Position numbers and translations under genes: made by a program | NCBI GenBank assembly: GCA_039976075.1 | Contig: JBDWFY010000011.1 | Span: forward strand, 1 to 64,000 | Direction: 5' to 3' | Length of the DNA stretch: 64,000 nt | Origin: JBDWFY01 sp039976075 | Lineage (GTDB): Bacteria; Pseudomonadota; Alphaproteobacteria; Rhizobiales; Stappiaceae | Notes under the pieces: model-generated | Database searches by the model: none | What the model was told of the DNA's origin: nothing | The model's input: the letters and a program-made list of their open reading frames with translations, nothing else | In this document: piece after piece, positions 34,901 to 43,309 of the stretch | How the letters are laid out: every line of letters begins with the position of its first letter | Numbering within the stretch: position 1 is the stretch's first letter

Positions 34901-36400
34901 AGCGGCTCTACATTCGTTGTCGAGGTTACACAAGGCGCGGCCGACCAGGTGATTGTCAACGGGGTCGTCGCCGTGAATGGCGCGACACTCTCGGTTGACG
35001 ATCTGGCCCCGGCTCTGACCGACCCCAATGCCAGCTTTATCATTGTCGCCAATGATGGCGGGGATGCCGTGATCGGTACCGGCTTTTCCACGATCATCGA
35101 TAATCTGGCTTTCCTGACACCGCTGATTGATCTGACCGGCGGGGACGGCAACGATATCGAGCTGTCGTTCAACGTCGAGCCGGTCGATCTTGCCAGTGTC
35201 GCACAAACACCGAACCAGCGGGCAACCGGCGCCGGGCTCAACAGCGCGTCAACAACAGATCCGGGAATTCAGAATCTGCTGCTGCAGTTCGTGCCCCTTA
35301 CGACGACCCAGGCACAGACAGCTCTGGACAGCCTCTCCGGGGAGGTCCATGCCTCGAGCCAATTCGCCTTCAATTCCAATGGGCTGTTTGTCGCCAACAG
35401 CATCACGAACGCCTTGAACGGCCTTAATCAGGGTGATGGAACCGGAAAGACCGGCAATTCACCAACTGACATTGCGGTACAGGCTCTTGGCATCGCACCG
35501 GGTCAGACCGCAGAGCGTGTATTCGGGCCGGACGTTGCCCTTAATGAGCCGGGTTCGGCGGGCGATGTTGATCGTCGGTTTATGTTTGCCCATGGCCTGT
35601 TCCGGCAGGTCTCGATTGAGGCGGACGGCAACGGGGCGCAAACCGATATCCGGAACGGCGGCTTTATCGGCGGCGGCGGCATCAACATCAACAGCAATTT
35701 CAGCGCGGGTCTGGGTGCGGGGTATCTCAGCACCAATGTCGACATAGACGCGCGGGAAAGCAATGCGGATATCGACAGCGCCATCATCAACGCCTTCGGC
35801 CAATATCGCTCCGGTGACATCGATATCACCGCAACGCTGGGCTATATCTATTCCAATGTCGAGACAGAGCGCGGGGTCCGCGTCGGTGCCTTCAATGAAA
35901 CCGCCAGCGCCGATTATGACGCCAACTCGGTGTTCGGCAATATCGAGCTTGGTTACACCAGGACGTATAACGGGTTTGCCTTCCGGCCCTTCATCGGCGG
36001 TGCCTTTGCCATCACGGCCCGGGAAGGCTTCACCGAGACCGGCGCAGCAGCCGCTAACCTGACCGCCAGCTCAAGCACCGATGCCCTTGGTCAGGTCACG
36101 GTGGGAGCCAGTGCAAGCACAAGCTTCAACCTTGGCAGCGTGCTCGTCATCCCGCACGTGGAAGCCGCTTTCGATCAGCTCATCGGCGACAGCACCCCCG
36201 CCGTCACCGCCGCGTTCCGGCCCGGTGGTAACCCGTTCGATGTCATCGGCGCCACCCCCGGCACCACCCGTGGCCGCATTGGTGCCGGCTTTGCCGCAAA
36301 ACTCAGCAGCAACATCACCGGTTTTGTCGACTATCAGGGTACGTTCTCTGCCAACGACACCGAACATGCCATCGGGTCGGGAATAAAAATCAAATTTTAA
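31973..36400 (+). CDS. Type V autotransporter adhesin with passenger repeats
   Basis: Self-secreting outer membrane protein of about 1,475 residues. The N-terminus has an extended signal: a basic, long lead-in, then LLASTALVFASVLSF and a cleavage-like VHAQQ. The passenger (about 60-1190) is a beta-helix with at least seven PATR-type units such as TLTLTGNNTYSSGT, LILAGKNTYTGGTT and TLTLSGANTYTGGTTVAGG. The last 275 residues are an autotransporter beta-barrel beginning near FMFAHGLFRQVS and ending in a terminal Phe (SGIKIKF). The open frame runs back to 31766; the ATG at 31973 is chosen for the signal and because earlier sequence overlaps the operator. The role is probably adhesion or biofilm formation; I see no protease triad. 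Confidence 0.9.
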   Translation: MKRLDVTFCKFGYRLNRFPVSTACAGIGARPVRRLWNAHLLASTALVFASVLSFGPAEVHAQQIDVAAGETTTITTSTPFDDINFLGDGTITGVGPLRETGSPTRIDVAGGGSAVIETNIVDGAGGNGVLSVNGNGGSGTLTLTGNNTYSSGTSVQNGTLILNNADGNAIRDNASLVASGSAIIEFKTDEVIGRLGGNGKFLLNSNTITLTNTSGDVLNGSISGAGNIVIDTGGGEFDLAGENTFTGSTTINSGTLNLGRFGIGGAVIPDANSIVVNGGELNIEVSETIGSLAGTGGMVTVPTTNLGGAQTLTTGGNNASTTFGGSFSGPGIVDKRGTGTFTLSGDNTGFDGTIEVSEGTLSLATTAAAGDGSFSITTTGSVIDYADGVTSAAPININSNTTQLQVLAGTATQSGVISETGGARPLEKIGDGTLILAGKNTYTGGTTLTAGTLGFAGPNLLAISGDLIINGGTLDLSDRSLSVGNLSGTGGVIKASDIFDLLFVNQTVNGTYAGDFSGTTLINAPFFSKTGGATLTLSGNNTITGGGTFEVLGGTLRLDGGNAIGDSMSLSIFGEVELLADETIGLFDGNGALNLNNNTLTLGIEGDSTLKSFFGVISGTGGITMDDATGVLGDLDIIRLRGANTFTGPLTINAGGVILQNGAALADTVDVVLAGDARAQLQIDNSETIGSLSTGVGSSVTISGGQVLNTNGTNASTVVAGTISGGGSLVKEGTGTLTLSGANTYTGGTTVAGGTLSLQNDLAAGLGTITTTGSVIDYGNGVTIANTVNVNSNTTQLQVLTGAATQSGVISETGGARPLEKIGDGRLDLTAINTYTGITTVTAGTLGLTGAGSLASTDIQINEGSLFTDGDALAAGATFSLTDGLFDVQGNETVTGLENDGGTVSISVGSVFTAGAINQSGGLFTSEGFTTGPFTLNGGTLAGNGTFNGNVTANGGFVSPGNSIGTQIINGDYTLNSGSTFVVEVTQGAADQVIVNGVVAVNGATLSVDDLAPALTDPNASFIIVANDGGDAVIGTGFSTIIDNLAFLTPLIDLTGGDGNDIELSFNVEPVDLASVAQTPNQRATGAGLNSASTTDPGIQNLLLQFVPLTTTQAQTALDSLSGEVHASSQFAFNSNGLFVANSITNALNGLNQGDGTGKTGNSPTDIAVQALGIAPGQTAERVFGPDVALNEPGSAGDVDRRFMFAHGLFRQVSIEADGNGAQTDIRNGGFIGGGGININSNFSAGLGAGYLSTNVDIDARESNADIDSAIINAFGQYRSGDIDITATLGYIYSNVETERGVRVGAFNETASADYDANSVFGNIELGYTRTYNGFAFRPFIGGAFAITAREGFTETGAAAANLTASSSTDALGQVTVGASASTSFNLGSVLVIPHVEAAFDQLIGDSTPAVTAAFRPGGNPFDVIGATPGTTRGRIGAGFAAKLSSNITGFVDYQGTFSANDTEHAIGSGIKIKF
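33162..33267 (+). repeat. Internal repeat of the autotransporter gene, copy 1
   Basis: A 106-bp segment encoding NSNTTQLQVLAGTATQ through LEKIGDG that recurs at 34341-34446 with only scattered base changes. The weaker protein match (TTGSVIDY) extends further upstream in both copies. Confidence 0.85.
34341..34446 (+). repeat. Internal repeat of the autotransporter gene, copy 2
   Basis: Second copy of the segment at 33162-33267, 1,179 bp downstream and in the same frame. The run GAGACGGGCGGGGCGCGCCC is identical in both copies. Recombination between them would remove 393 codons without shifting the frame. Confidence 0.85.
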
Positions 36401-36422
36401 AGTGATCCGGCTATGCGATCTC

Positions 36423-37316
36423 CTAATTGGTCGACACAGCAAACCAGCCTGCCAGGTGATCGATCAGGGTGCGGATGCGGGCGGTGAGGTGGCGATTTGG
36501 CGGATAGACGGCGTAGAGGGTTGATTGGCTGGATTCTTCTTCCTCGAACAAAACCTTGAGACTGCCATCTTCCAGAAACGGCCGGGCTGTATAGTGCGGA
36601 CAGCGACCAACGCCGAGGCTCCCGGCTGCCATATAGGCGATGGCACGGGGAGAGTTGGCCTGAAACGTACCGTCCACGCGCACTGTCTGGTCTTTATCGC
36701 CAATTTTGAATTTCCAGGCGTGGGGATCGGGCGAGAACAGCGGCAGCAGACAATTGTGTGTGGACAGGGCTGCAGGGTGACTGGGTGTGCCGTGTTTCGC
36801 CAGATAGGCGGGCGAGGCGATGACGACAACAGACATGTCCATCAGTTTTCGTGCGATCAGGCTTGAGTCTTTCAATGCGCCAAAACGCACCGCCAAATCG
36901 ATGCCTTCCTCGACGATGGAGACATGCTGGTCGGACAGGTGCAACTGGATTGAGACTTTGGGATGCGCGATCTGAAACGGCTCCAGTGCCCGGACAAGTT
37001 CGCGACTACCAAATCCGGTCGGGGCCGTTATGCGGATCGGCCCTGCGAGATCGGACTGACGCGCCTGAACAAGCCCTTCCATTTCATCAAGCTGATCCAG
37101 TAACGGCACACAGCGTTCCAGATAGGCACGCCCGGTGTCGGTCAGCGTTACACTGCGTGTGGTGCGATTGAAGAGCTGCGCATCCAACCTTTCTTCAAGC
37201 TGGCGCACATATTTGCTGGCGAGCCGTGTGCTGATGCCCAGTTGCCTGGCACCCGCTGTAAAAGAATCATGGCTGGCAACCGCCGCAAAGGCGCGCATGC
37301 AATCCACCGTATCCAT
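36423..37316 (-). CDS. LysR-family transcriptional regulator
   Basis: A 297-residue LysR regulator of the CrgA-like group. The helix-turn-helix is FTAGARQLGISTRLASKYVRQLE; the effector domain begins near residue 90 (GPIRITAPTGFGSRELVRAL). It is divergent from the GST gene with 179 bp between, so it probably controls GST and the flavoprotein fusion downstream. It ends 22 bp from the autotransporter stop (convergent). Its C-terminal end resembles the LysR fossil at 29785-29939. Confidence 0.92.
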   Translation of the reverse strand: MDTVDCMRAFAAVASHDSFTAGARQLGISTRLASKYVRQLEERLDAQLFNRTTRSVTLTDTGRAYLERCVPLLDQLDEMEGLVQARQSDLAGPIRITAPTGFGSRELVRALEPFQIAHPKVSIQLHLSDQHVSIVEEGIDLAVRFGALKDSSLIARKLMDMSVVVIASPAYLAKHGTPSHPAALSTHNCLLPLFSPDPHAWKFKIGDKDQTVRVDGTFQANSPRAIAYMAAGSLGVGRCPHYTARPFLEDGSLKVLFEEEESSQSTLYAVYPPNRHLTARIRTLIDHLAGWFAVSTN

Positions 37317-37495
37317 TTGATCGGGCCTCTTTTCTGTTTCGAACCATTATAACCATATCGTTCATAATTATTCCTAAAAATGATGAATTATCTTCGAATT
37401 ATAACGATGTTAGATCTTTTCCTGTCGGACGTTGCAGCACACACCAGCGCCGCAACCCAGATCAAACCACCAGATCAAACCAAAGGAATTTTCCC

Positions 37496-38122
37496 GTGTC
37501 CCAGGCCATCCGCATTCACAGTTTTCCTCTCTCCGGTCATGCTCATCGCGTGCGTCTGTTTGCAGCTCTTGCAGGTATCGCTCATGAGGTCGTCGATGTT
37601 GACCTTCCTGGCGGTGCACACAAGAAAGAGCCGTTTTTGTCTCTCAATCCGGCAGGTCAGGTGCCGGTGATTGAAGATGGTGATGTTGTCATCAGCGATG
37701 CAAACGCCATTCTGGTCTATCTGGCGCGCAAATACGCACCGTCCTATCTGCCCACTGACCCGGTGCAGGAAGCACACGTGCAGAAATTTCTCACGCTGGC
37801 AGCGGGTGAGATGGCTTACGGTCCCGCCGCAGCCCGACTGATCAATGTGTTCAATGCGCCGTTAGATGCGGAATTCTGCAAGGCCAATGCCGCCAAGTTT
37901 CTGGGCAAACTGGATGCCCACATGGAAGGGCGTGACTTCCTGGTTGGAGACGCGCCAACGATCGCAGACATTGCGATATACAGCTACACCGCCCACGCAC
38001 CCGAAGGCGATATATCGCTGGAGCCCTATCCGAATGTGCGCCGGTTGCTGGAAAACATTGAAGCGTTGGACGGCTTTGTGCCGATGCCGGTCACAAAGGT
38101 CGGCCTGTCAGCCGCTGCCTGA
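37496..38122 (+). CDS. Glutathione S-transferase
   Basis: A 208-residue GST with an N-terminal thioredoxin-like domain (FPLSGHAHRVRLFAALAG, LNPAGQVPVIEDGD with the cis-proline, and SDANAILVYLARKYA) and a C-terminal helical domain (GDAPTIADIAIYSYTAHAPEG, the N-capping box). The catalytic residue is probably Ser in PLSGHAHR. It starts at GTG 37496 with AGGA 8-10 bases upstream. The divergent LysR and the downstream redox fusion suggest handling of an electrophile. Confidence 0.9.
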   Translation: MSQAIRIHSFPLSGHAHRVRLFAALAGIAHEVVDVDLPGGAHKKEPFLSLNPAGQVPVIEDGDVVISDANAILVYLARKYAPSYLPTDPVQEAHVQKFLTLAAGEMAYGPAAARLINVFNAPLDAEFCKANAAKFLGKLDAHMEGRDFLVGDAPTIADIAIYSYTAHAPEGDISLEPYPNVRRLLENIEALDGFVPMPVTKVGLSAAA

Positions 38123-38352
38123 CAACGACCTGGAGCAGCTCACGTGATCTTTGGTTCGCGTGAAATGCTCCAGGGCCTTGGTTTCGCCACCTCTCCTAAT
38201 CGCAAGAGAGAAACAGCTTTTCCCCCACAAGCTTCGCCTGGTGGAATTGACATACCGCGCATAATTTCGGCTGCCGTTTGCAGGAAATTGATGTCCCAGG
38301 GTCCTGAAATTCCAGCCAATATTCTTCCGGCCGTACGCTCATGAGGTTTGAT

Positions 38353-40440
38353 ATGCTCACGACTGCAGACACCCAGACTGCCAAATCCCAAAAGGACAGT
38401 TCGCCGTTTCATGCCGGTGAGCAGGAGTTACAGAGCCGGGTTGGCAAGCGTGAAGAGATCGAACAGTTCTCCCGACAGGCGATGCGCCGTTTCATGCCTG
38501 ACCAGCATCGGACGTTCTTCTCCCAGTTGCCGTTCATGGTGGTTGGTGCGGTCGATCAGGATGGCTGGCCCTGGGCCAGTCTCCTGGCCGGAAGACCGGG
38601 TTTCATTCAGTCGCCGGACCGGACCACGCTGGCCATTGATTCACTGAGTGTTTCAGGCGATCCGGTTCGCGACTCTCTGAAGGACGGGGCACCGGTGGGA
38701 CTGCTTGGCATTGAAATGCACACCCGTCGCCGCAACCGGATGAACGGTCATATCAAAGCTCTGAGTGACTGTGGATTCACGGTCGGTGTCGATCTGTCCT
38801 TCGGCAATTGTCCGCAATATATTCAGCATCGTGCGTTTGAGTTTGTGCGCGAGCCCGGCGAAACGGGGCAGGGTGGAAATCCGGTTCCTTTCAGCGAGCT
38901 GGATGAAAAGGCGCGTGTCTTGATCGAGAATTCCGATGCCTTTTTCGTATCCAGCTATGTTCAGGCACGCGACAACCCGACCAGCGAGGGGGTGGATGTC
39001 TCTCATCGCGGCGGGCGGCCCGGTTTCGTGAAGATCGAGGGCAATACGCTGACGATCCCCGATTTTCCGGGCAACTACCTGTTCAATACCTTCGGCAACT
39101 TTTTGCTCAATCCCAAAGCCGGTCTGGTCTTTATCGATTTTGCGACCGGGGATCTTTTGACGCTGACGGGGACGGTCGAGGTCCTTGCTGAAGATCATGA
39201 GGAAGTCGCCGCCTTCAAGGGTGCGCAGCGGGCCTGGCGGTTCACACTTGATCACGGTGTGTGGCTGCATGATGCGCTGCCTTTTCGCGCCGAGCTCGGC
39301 GAATTTTCTCCCAACTCGCTGCTCACAGACACCTGGCAGGACGCAAATGCCCGGCAGATTGTCGAGCAGAAGCGGGACGCCTGGCGTTCTTTTCGCGTTG
39401 CGCGCGTCGAAGATGAAAGTTCGGTCATTCGTTCGTTTTACCTGGAGCCCGAAGATGGTGATGTCTTGCTGCCGTTTGAAGCGGGGCAGTATCTGACACT
39501 CCGGGTTAAATCTGCAGATAAACCGCTGATCAGGACGTACACGGTATCCTCGGCGCCGGGGGATCCCTTTTACCGCATTTCAGTCAAGCGGGAGAGCGAG
39601 GGCAAAGTCTCGCGCCTGCTTCATGAAACGCTTCAAACAGGAGATCTGATAGAAGCGAGGGCTCCGCGTGGCGACTTCTACATCGATCCGACAGAAACGC
39701 GCCCGGCTGTTTTGCTGGCCGGCGGTGTCGGTATCACGCCGATGATGGCTATGGCCCGTCATGTTGCGATCGAGGGCTTGCGCACCCGCCACCTGCGCCC
39801 GCTGACCATTTTCCATTCCGCGCAGACCACGGACCAGCGGGCTTTCGGCGTCAGCTTGAAGGAGCTTGAAAAGAGCACCGGCGGGCAAATCCGTTATTAT
39901 TCCCTTGTCAGCAGACCGGCAGAAGAGGAAGTGGCAGGCAAACACTTTAACGCGGCCGGGTACATAACCGCAGAGGTCTTGCGGCAAACTCTGGCGCTGG
40001 ATGATTATGATTTCTTCCTCTGCGGGCCTCCGGCTTTCATGCAGGCGTTATACGACACGCTTCGCACGCTTGGCGTGCGCGATGGCCGTATCATGGCGGA
40101 AAGTTTTGGTCCGGCCACGCTCAAGCGCTCGCGAGTTCCGGACGCGGTTCAAGTCGAGCCCGAAGAGGAGGCTGACGCCGCTATTGTTAAATTCTCCAGG
40201 TCGGAATTTGAACAGCGCTGGAACAAAGGCGATGAGACCCTGCTGGAATTTGCTGAATCCCACGGTGTCAATCCGGAATTTTCCTGTCGCAGTGGTTCCT
40301 GCGGCAGCTGTGTGACCAAACTGAAATCCGGTGCAGTGGCTTACCGAACGCCGGTATCAGCACCTCACGCCGAGGATGAGGTCGTTCTGTGCTGCGCCGT
40401 TCCCGCCAAAGGGGTCGACGAGATTGAACTTGACCTGTGA
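38353..40440 (+). CDS. Three-domain fusion: FMN split barrel, ferredoxin reductase, [2Fe-2S] ferredoxin
   Basis: A 695-residue redox protein. Residues about 40-290 are a pyridoxamine-phosphate-oxidase-like FMN split barrel (PFMVVGAVDQDGWPWASLL, FPGNYLFNTFGNFLLNP). About 340-570 is a ferredoxin-NADP reductase module: FAD motif RTYTVSSAPGD, NAD motif LLAGGVGITPMMAMARH and FLCGPPAFM. The C-terminal 85 residues are a plant-type ferredoxin with CRSGSCGSC and a last Cys pair. This makes a self-contained NAD(P)H-to-FMN electron chain, probably reducing or oxygenating a small molecule. The start at 38353 has GAGG 7 bases upstream; an earlier in-frame ATG at 38341 does not. GST lies before it and a DUF1348 gene after it. 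Confidence 0.9.
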   Translation: MLTTADTQTAKSQKDSSPFHAGEQELQSRVGKREEIEQFSRQAMRRFMPDQHRTFFSQLPFMVVGAVDQDGWPWASLLAGRPGFIQSPDRTTLAIDSLSVSGDPVRDSLKDGAPVGLLGIEMHTRRRNRMNGHIKALSDCGFTVGVDLSFGNCPQYIQHRAFEFVREPGETGQGGNPVPFSELDEKARVLIENSDAFFVSSYVQARDNPTSEGVDVSHRGGRPGFVKIEGNTLTIPDFPGNYLFNTFGNFLLNPKAGLVFIDFATGDLLTLTGTVEVLAEDHEEVAAFKGAQRAWRFTLDHGVWLHDALPFRAELGEFSPNSLLTDTWQDANARQIVEQKRDAWRSFRVARVEDESSVIRSFYLEPEDGDVLLPFEAGQYLTLRVKSADKPLIRTYTVSSAPGDPFYRISVKRESEGKVSRLLHETLQTGDLIEARAPRGDFYIDPTETRPAVLLAGGVGITPMMAMARHVAIEGLRTRHLRPLTIFHSAQTTDQRAFGVSLKELEKSTGGQIRYYSLVSRPAEEEVAGKHFNAAGYITAEVLRQTLALDDYDFFLCGPPAFMQALYDTLRTLGVRDGRIMAESFGPATLKRSRVPDAVQVEPEEEADAAIVKFSRSEFEQRWNKGDETLLEFAESHGVNPEFSCRSGSCGSCVTKLKSGAVAYRTPVSAPHAEDEVVLCCAVPAKGVDEIELDL

Positions 40441-40473
40441 ACACTGAAACCTGATCGGAAATGGAGACACACC

Positions 40474-40941
40474 ATGGAAACGCGCCCACCTTTGCCACCC
40501 TTTACCCAAGAAACCGCGCGCCAAAAAGTCAGGCTGGCCGAAGATGGCTGGAACACCCGCGACGCAGCCAAAGTGGCGCTTGCCTATACGCCCGACACAC
40601 GATGGCGCAATCGCGCAACTTTCGTGAATAATCGAGAGGAAGCCCAGGCGTTTCTTGAGTCAAAATGGATCAGGGAATTGGACTATCGCCTGATCAAGGA
40701 ATTGTGGGCTTTCACCGGACATCGGCTCGCGGTGCGCTATGCCTATGAATGGCACGACGACAGTGGTAACTGGTTTCGCTCCTATGGAAACGAAAACTGG
40801 GAATTTGCCGATAACGGCCTGATGCAGAACCGGTTTTCCTCCATCAACGACCTGCCGATCACGGAAGAGGAACGCAAGTTTCTCTGGCCACTTGGACGCC
40901 GACCCGACAATCATCCGGGTTTGTCTGATCTGGGCTTGTGA
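40474..40941 (+). CDS. DUF1348 (SnoaL/NTF2-like) protein
   Basis: A 155-residue NTF2-fold protein of the DUF1348 type. Typical segments are AEDGWNTRDAAKVALAYT, DTRWRNRATFVNNREEAQAF and RYAYEWHDDSGNWFRSYGNE. The family is common beside LysR-controlled redox genes; its reaction is unknown, though the cone-shaped fold can bind small hydrophobic ligands. GGAG precedes the ATG and it follows the fusion gene by 33 bp, so all of GST, fusion and DUF1348 may be one operon. Confidence 0.88.
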   Translation: METRPPLPPFTQETARQKVRLAEDGWNTRDAAKVALAYTPDTRWRNRATFVNNREEAQAFLESKWIRELDYRLIKELWAFTGHRLAVRYAYEWHDDSGNWFRSYGNENWEFADNGLMQNRFSSINDLPITEEERKFLWPLGRRPDNHPGLSDLGL

Positions 40942-41031
40942 GCGCGGATCTCGAATTGAGTTTTCTGGTGACGGGCATCGATGTTTGCCATAGGGTTGCA
41001 AAAAAATTGCAATCAGAGCGAGCGGTGAGGA

Positions 41032-41226
41032 ATGTCGCCTTGGGAAAAGATATTCGCGTGGGTGTTTAGAAATATAGCGCCCTTTGGCCTGACCGTGATT
41101 GGTGCTCTTCTAGGTGGGCATGGTGTGAAAACCGGAGATCCGACTTTGTTCTGGATCGGATCTCTCATGTTCATAGTCGGTGCGCTATGGAGCCTTGGGC
41201 GGTTATCAATCTTCGATTGGCTTTGA
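41032..41226 (+). CDS. Small two-helix membrane protein
   Basis: A 64-residue product with two hydrophobic segments, FGLTVIGALLGGHGV and LFWIGSLMFIVGALWSL, and charged ends, as in many small inner-membrane proteins. GAGG is present but only one base before the ATG, so the start is uncertain. No family is recognised. Confidence 0.5.
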   Translation: MSPWEKIFAWVFRNIAPFGLTVIGALLGGHGVKTGDPTLFWIGSLMFIVGALWSLGRLSIFDWL

Positions 41227-41354
41227 CGGACGACTGCTGGTTGTCGACTATTTCGCTCTTGATATAATCTGATGGAATTGTTCAGCCCTGGAGTGTTTGG
41301 CTGTCGAATTGACATATCACCAGTCGCTGATCTGCCTGGTCACTTCGGGCCCAA

Positions 41355-41573
41355 TCAAACACCTGATCTTATCAGATCTCGAATCTTGGCCGCTTTTTCA
41401 AAATGATCGAGCTCATGCGTCTTAATCCACCACTCTGCGGCTTCCATCAGCAATTCCGGATCATCGTTTTTGTTGGCGAAAAATGCATAAAATGACAGCC
41501 CTACGGTCGCACCCTTCTTGGCGATCTTGTCTTCACAAATCGCGATCGCTTTGGTTCTTAAACTCGTCCGCAT
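41355..41573 (-). CDS. Small conserved protein (DUF6500-like)
   Basis: A 72-residue soluble helical protein. AAEWWIKTHELDHFEKAAKIRDLI and VGLSFYAFFANKNDD look strongly conserved in character, and I recall a DUF6500 family with this pattern; this is from memory only. AGGA stands 8 bases before the ATG. No function is known. Confidence 0.7.
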   Translation of the reverse strand: MRTSLRTKAIAICEDKIAKKGATVGLSFYAFFANKNDDPELLMEAAEWWIKTHELDHFEKAAKIRDLIRSGV

Positions 41574-41703
41574 AAGGCATCCTTCGGCAGCTGAAGCCGT
41601 CCATTACCATTCCTGCGGAAAGATTCACAGATAGACGGGGGCAACTTTCCTGACTTTAAAAAAACGCCTGCACCTGACATCACGCTGGGGGCAGTTGCCG
41701 CGT

Positions 41704-43164
41704 CTAACTCTGCAGCCAACTGAGGATTGATCGTCCGAAGGGGACGTTTTGTGTTATGCCGTCAACGAACCCCGCTGACATCGATTTGGCAAAAGCTTCT
41801 GGATCGAGCGCACGTTCCAGACGCTGGGCGGCGGCCTCGCTTCGCTGCAGGCCACTTGGGTCACCGCCGATGGCATCGGCAACGCCGTCCAGCGCATCGC
41901 TCGCATGGTCCCAGGCGCTTCGCGTCTGATCCAGTTGAGCGGCCACGATACTGGCCGGGACCGCAAAGGCAGCTGTGGGCGAAAGCGGCGTCTTGAACGT
42001 TCCAGCGGCATCATTGACGATCTTCAGCAATTCCTTGGCACGGGGATCCCCACCATTTCCGGCGGCGTCCAAAAGTTCAGCCGCTGCCTTGAACCCGTTC
42101 ACGGCGCGCAGTCCGGTGGATGGATTGCTCCAACGGGTGATGCCGGGATTTTCAAGATCATCCGTCAATTGTGCAAATCGCTGGGCTTCTGCAAGCAATC
42201 GGGTTACGGCGCTTGCCCGTTCCTCATCTCCCCGGAGAGCATCTCTGGCGGCAACAATCGGAGCAAGATATCCCATTCTATCCAACAGGCCTTCGTGTGC
42301 TTCCGCGAGCAAAGCGTTTCTCAGATCGCCGGGCGGTTGCGTTGAGGCCTGATCGAGCAATTCAGAAACGGGTGCCTGTGCGAAACGCATCTGTTCGTTC
42401 AACAGAGCCAGAACCTGAGCCAGATTTTCCGTATCGGAGCTGGGATAGATGCGCAGGACGCGCTCAGCTTCTTGTAAGGCCCGGTGCATTTTTACCGGAT
42501 CACCGGCGTTGATGGCAGCTTCGGCTCTTGCGTTCGCCACTTCAAAGGCGCGCTGACGCATATCTGAAACCGGTTGTCCAGCTTGAGGGACCGGTGGCAT
42601 CACGGCAAAATCGGCCACGTCCTTATAGTCCGGAGCAATGCTGTCGGAGAATGCCTCTTTCGCTTTTTTCTGAAGATGCTTGTAGGCCTCCTCGCAGCAG
42701 CCAATTGCATTAGCCTTATCGAGATAAAGAGCCCGCTCGACATAATTATCGAGATCATTTTGAAACCAGCGGTCCATGTCCTGATCAATGGCCAGAAATG
42801 CCTGGCGACCCTGACGGACAATGTCTGATATCTTGCCTTCATCGACACGGCCTCCTCGTGCCGCGCCCTCCCAGTCACGCAGGCTGTTCTGGGTCGTGGC
42901 ATAAAACCCCTTGGCATGAGACCAGTTCACCCAGACCCAGTTGCTCCAATCCGGGGCATACCGTGTCGCCCAATCCACGCCGCCCGATCCCAGCGCGGCT
43001 CTCATCGTCTGCTCAGAGTTTTTGGGACCGAATTTGCCATCATGGGCAGCTTTGCGCTTTTCGATTTCCGTGCGCAGGGAGGCAATTGCCTCCAAGACAT
43101 CTGCTCGGACTTGAGTTCCTATGATCAGGGAGAATGTAAAAAGGGCGACCAACAGCTTTTTCAT
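41704..43164 (-). CDS. Exported helical protein of unknown function
   Basis: A 486-residue protein I do not recognise. Residues 1-21 form a signal peptide (MKKLLVALFTFSLIIGTQVRA). The rest is predicted mostly helical, with repeated Ala/Glu/Arg-rich segments that resemble tetratricopeptide or coiled-coil packing (RQRAFEVANARAEAAINAGD, HRALQEAERVLRIYP). One Cys-Cys pair (IGCCEEAYKHLQ) lies near residue 155. The N-terminal 120 residues are Trp-rich (WSNWVWVNWSHAKGFY). It is flanked by a small DUF gene and a racemase with no evident operon link. It may be a periplasmic scaffold. Confidence 0.75.
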   Translation of the reverse strand: MKKLLVALFTFSLIIGTQVRADVLEAIASLRTEIEKRKAAHDGKFGPKNSEQTMRAALGSGGVDWATRYAPDWSNWVWVNWSHAKGFYATTQNSLRDWEGAARGGRVDEGKISDIVRQGRQAFLAIDQDMDRWFQNDLDNYVERALYLDKANAIGCCEEAYKHLQKKAKEAFSDSIAPDYKDVADFAVMPPVPQAGQPVSDMRQRAFEVANARAEAAINAGDPVKMHRALQEAERVLRIYPSSDTENLAQVLALLNEQMRFAQAPVSELLDQASTQPPGDLRNALLAEAHEGLLDRMGYLAPIVAARDALRGDEERASAVTRLLAEAQRFAQLTDDLENPGITRWSNPSTGLRAVNGFKAAAELLDAAGNGGDPRAKELLKIVNDAAGTFKTPLSPTAAFAVPASIVAAQLDQTRSAWDHASDALDGVADAIGGDPSGLQRSEAAAQRLERALDPEAFAKSMSAGFVDGITQNVPFGRSILSWLQS

Positions 43165-43309
43165 GCGCGTCTCGCTGGGTTGGCAGGCAAAAGTCTGATG
43201 CCACCAGTATACATGCGTGGTCGGCCAGGCGAAGGTCGAAGATTTTTCTTTGACAGATTATTGGCTTCATGAAGCAGATAATCAGGGACAGCGCTGCCAC
43301 TGCCAACGA

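Noticed and set aside
38140..38412. Minus-strand frame beginning MKRRTVLLGFGSLGVC, which looks like a lipoprotein signal
   Set aside because: It overlaps the well-supported start of the FMN/ferredoxin fusion on the other strand, has no clear ribosome site and its later part has no coding character.
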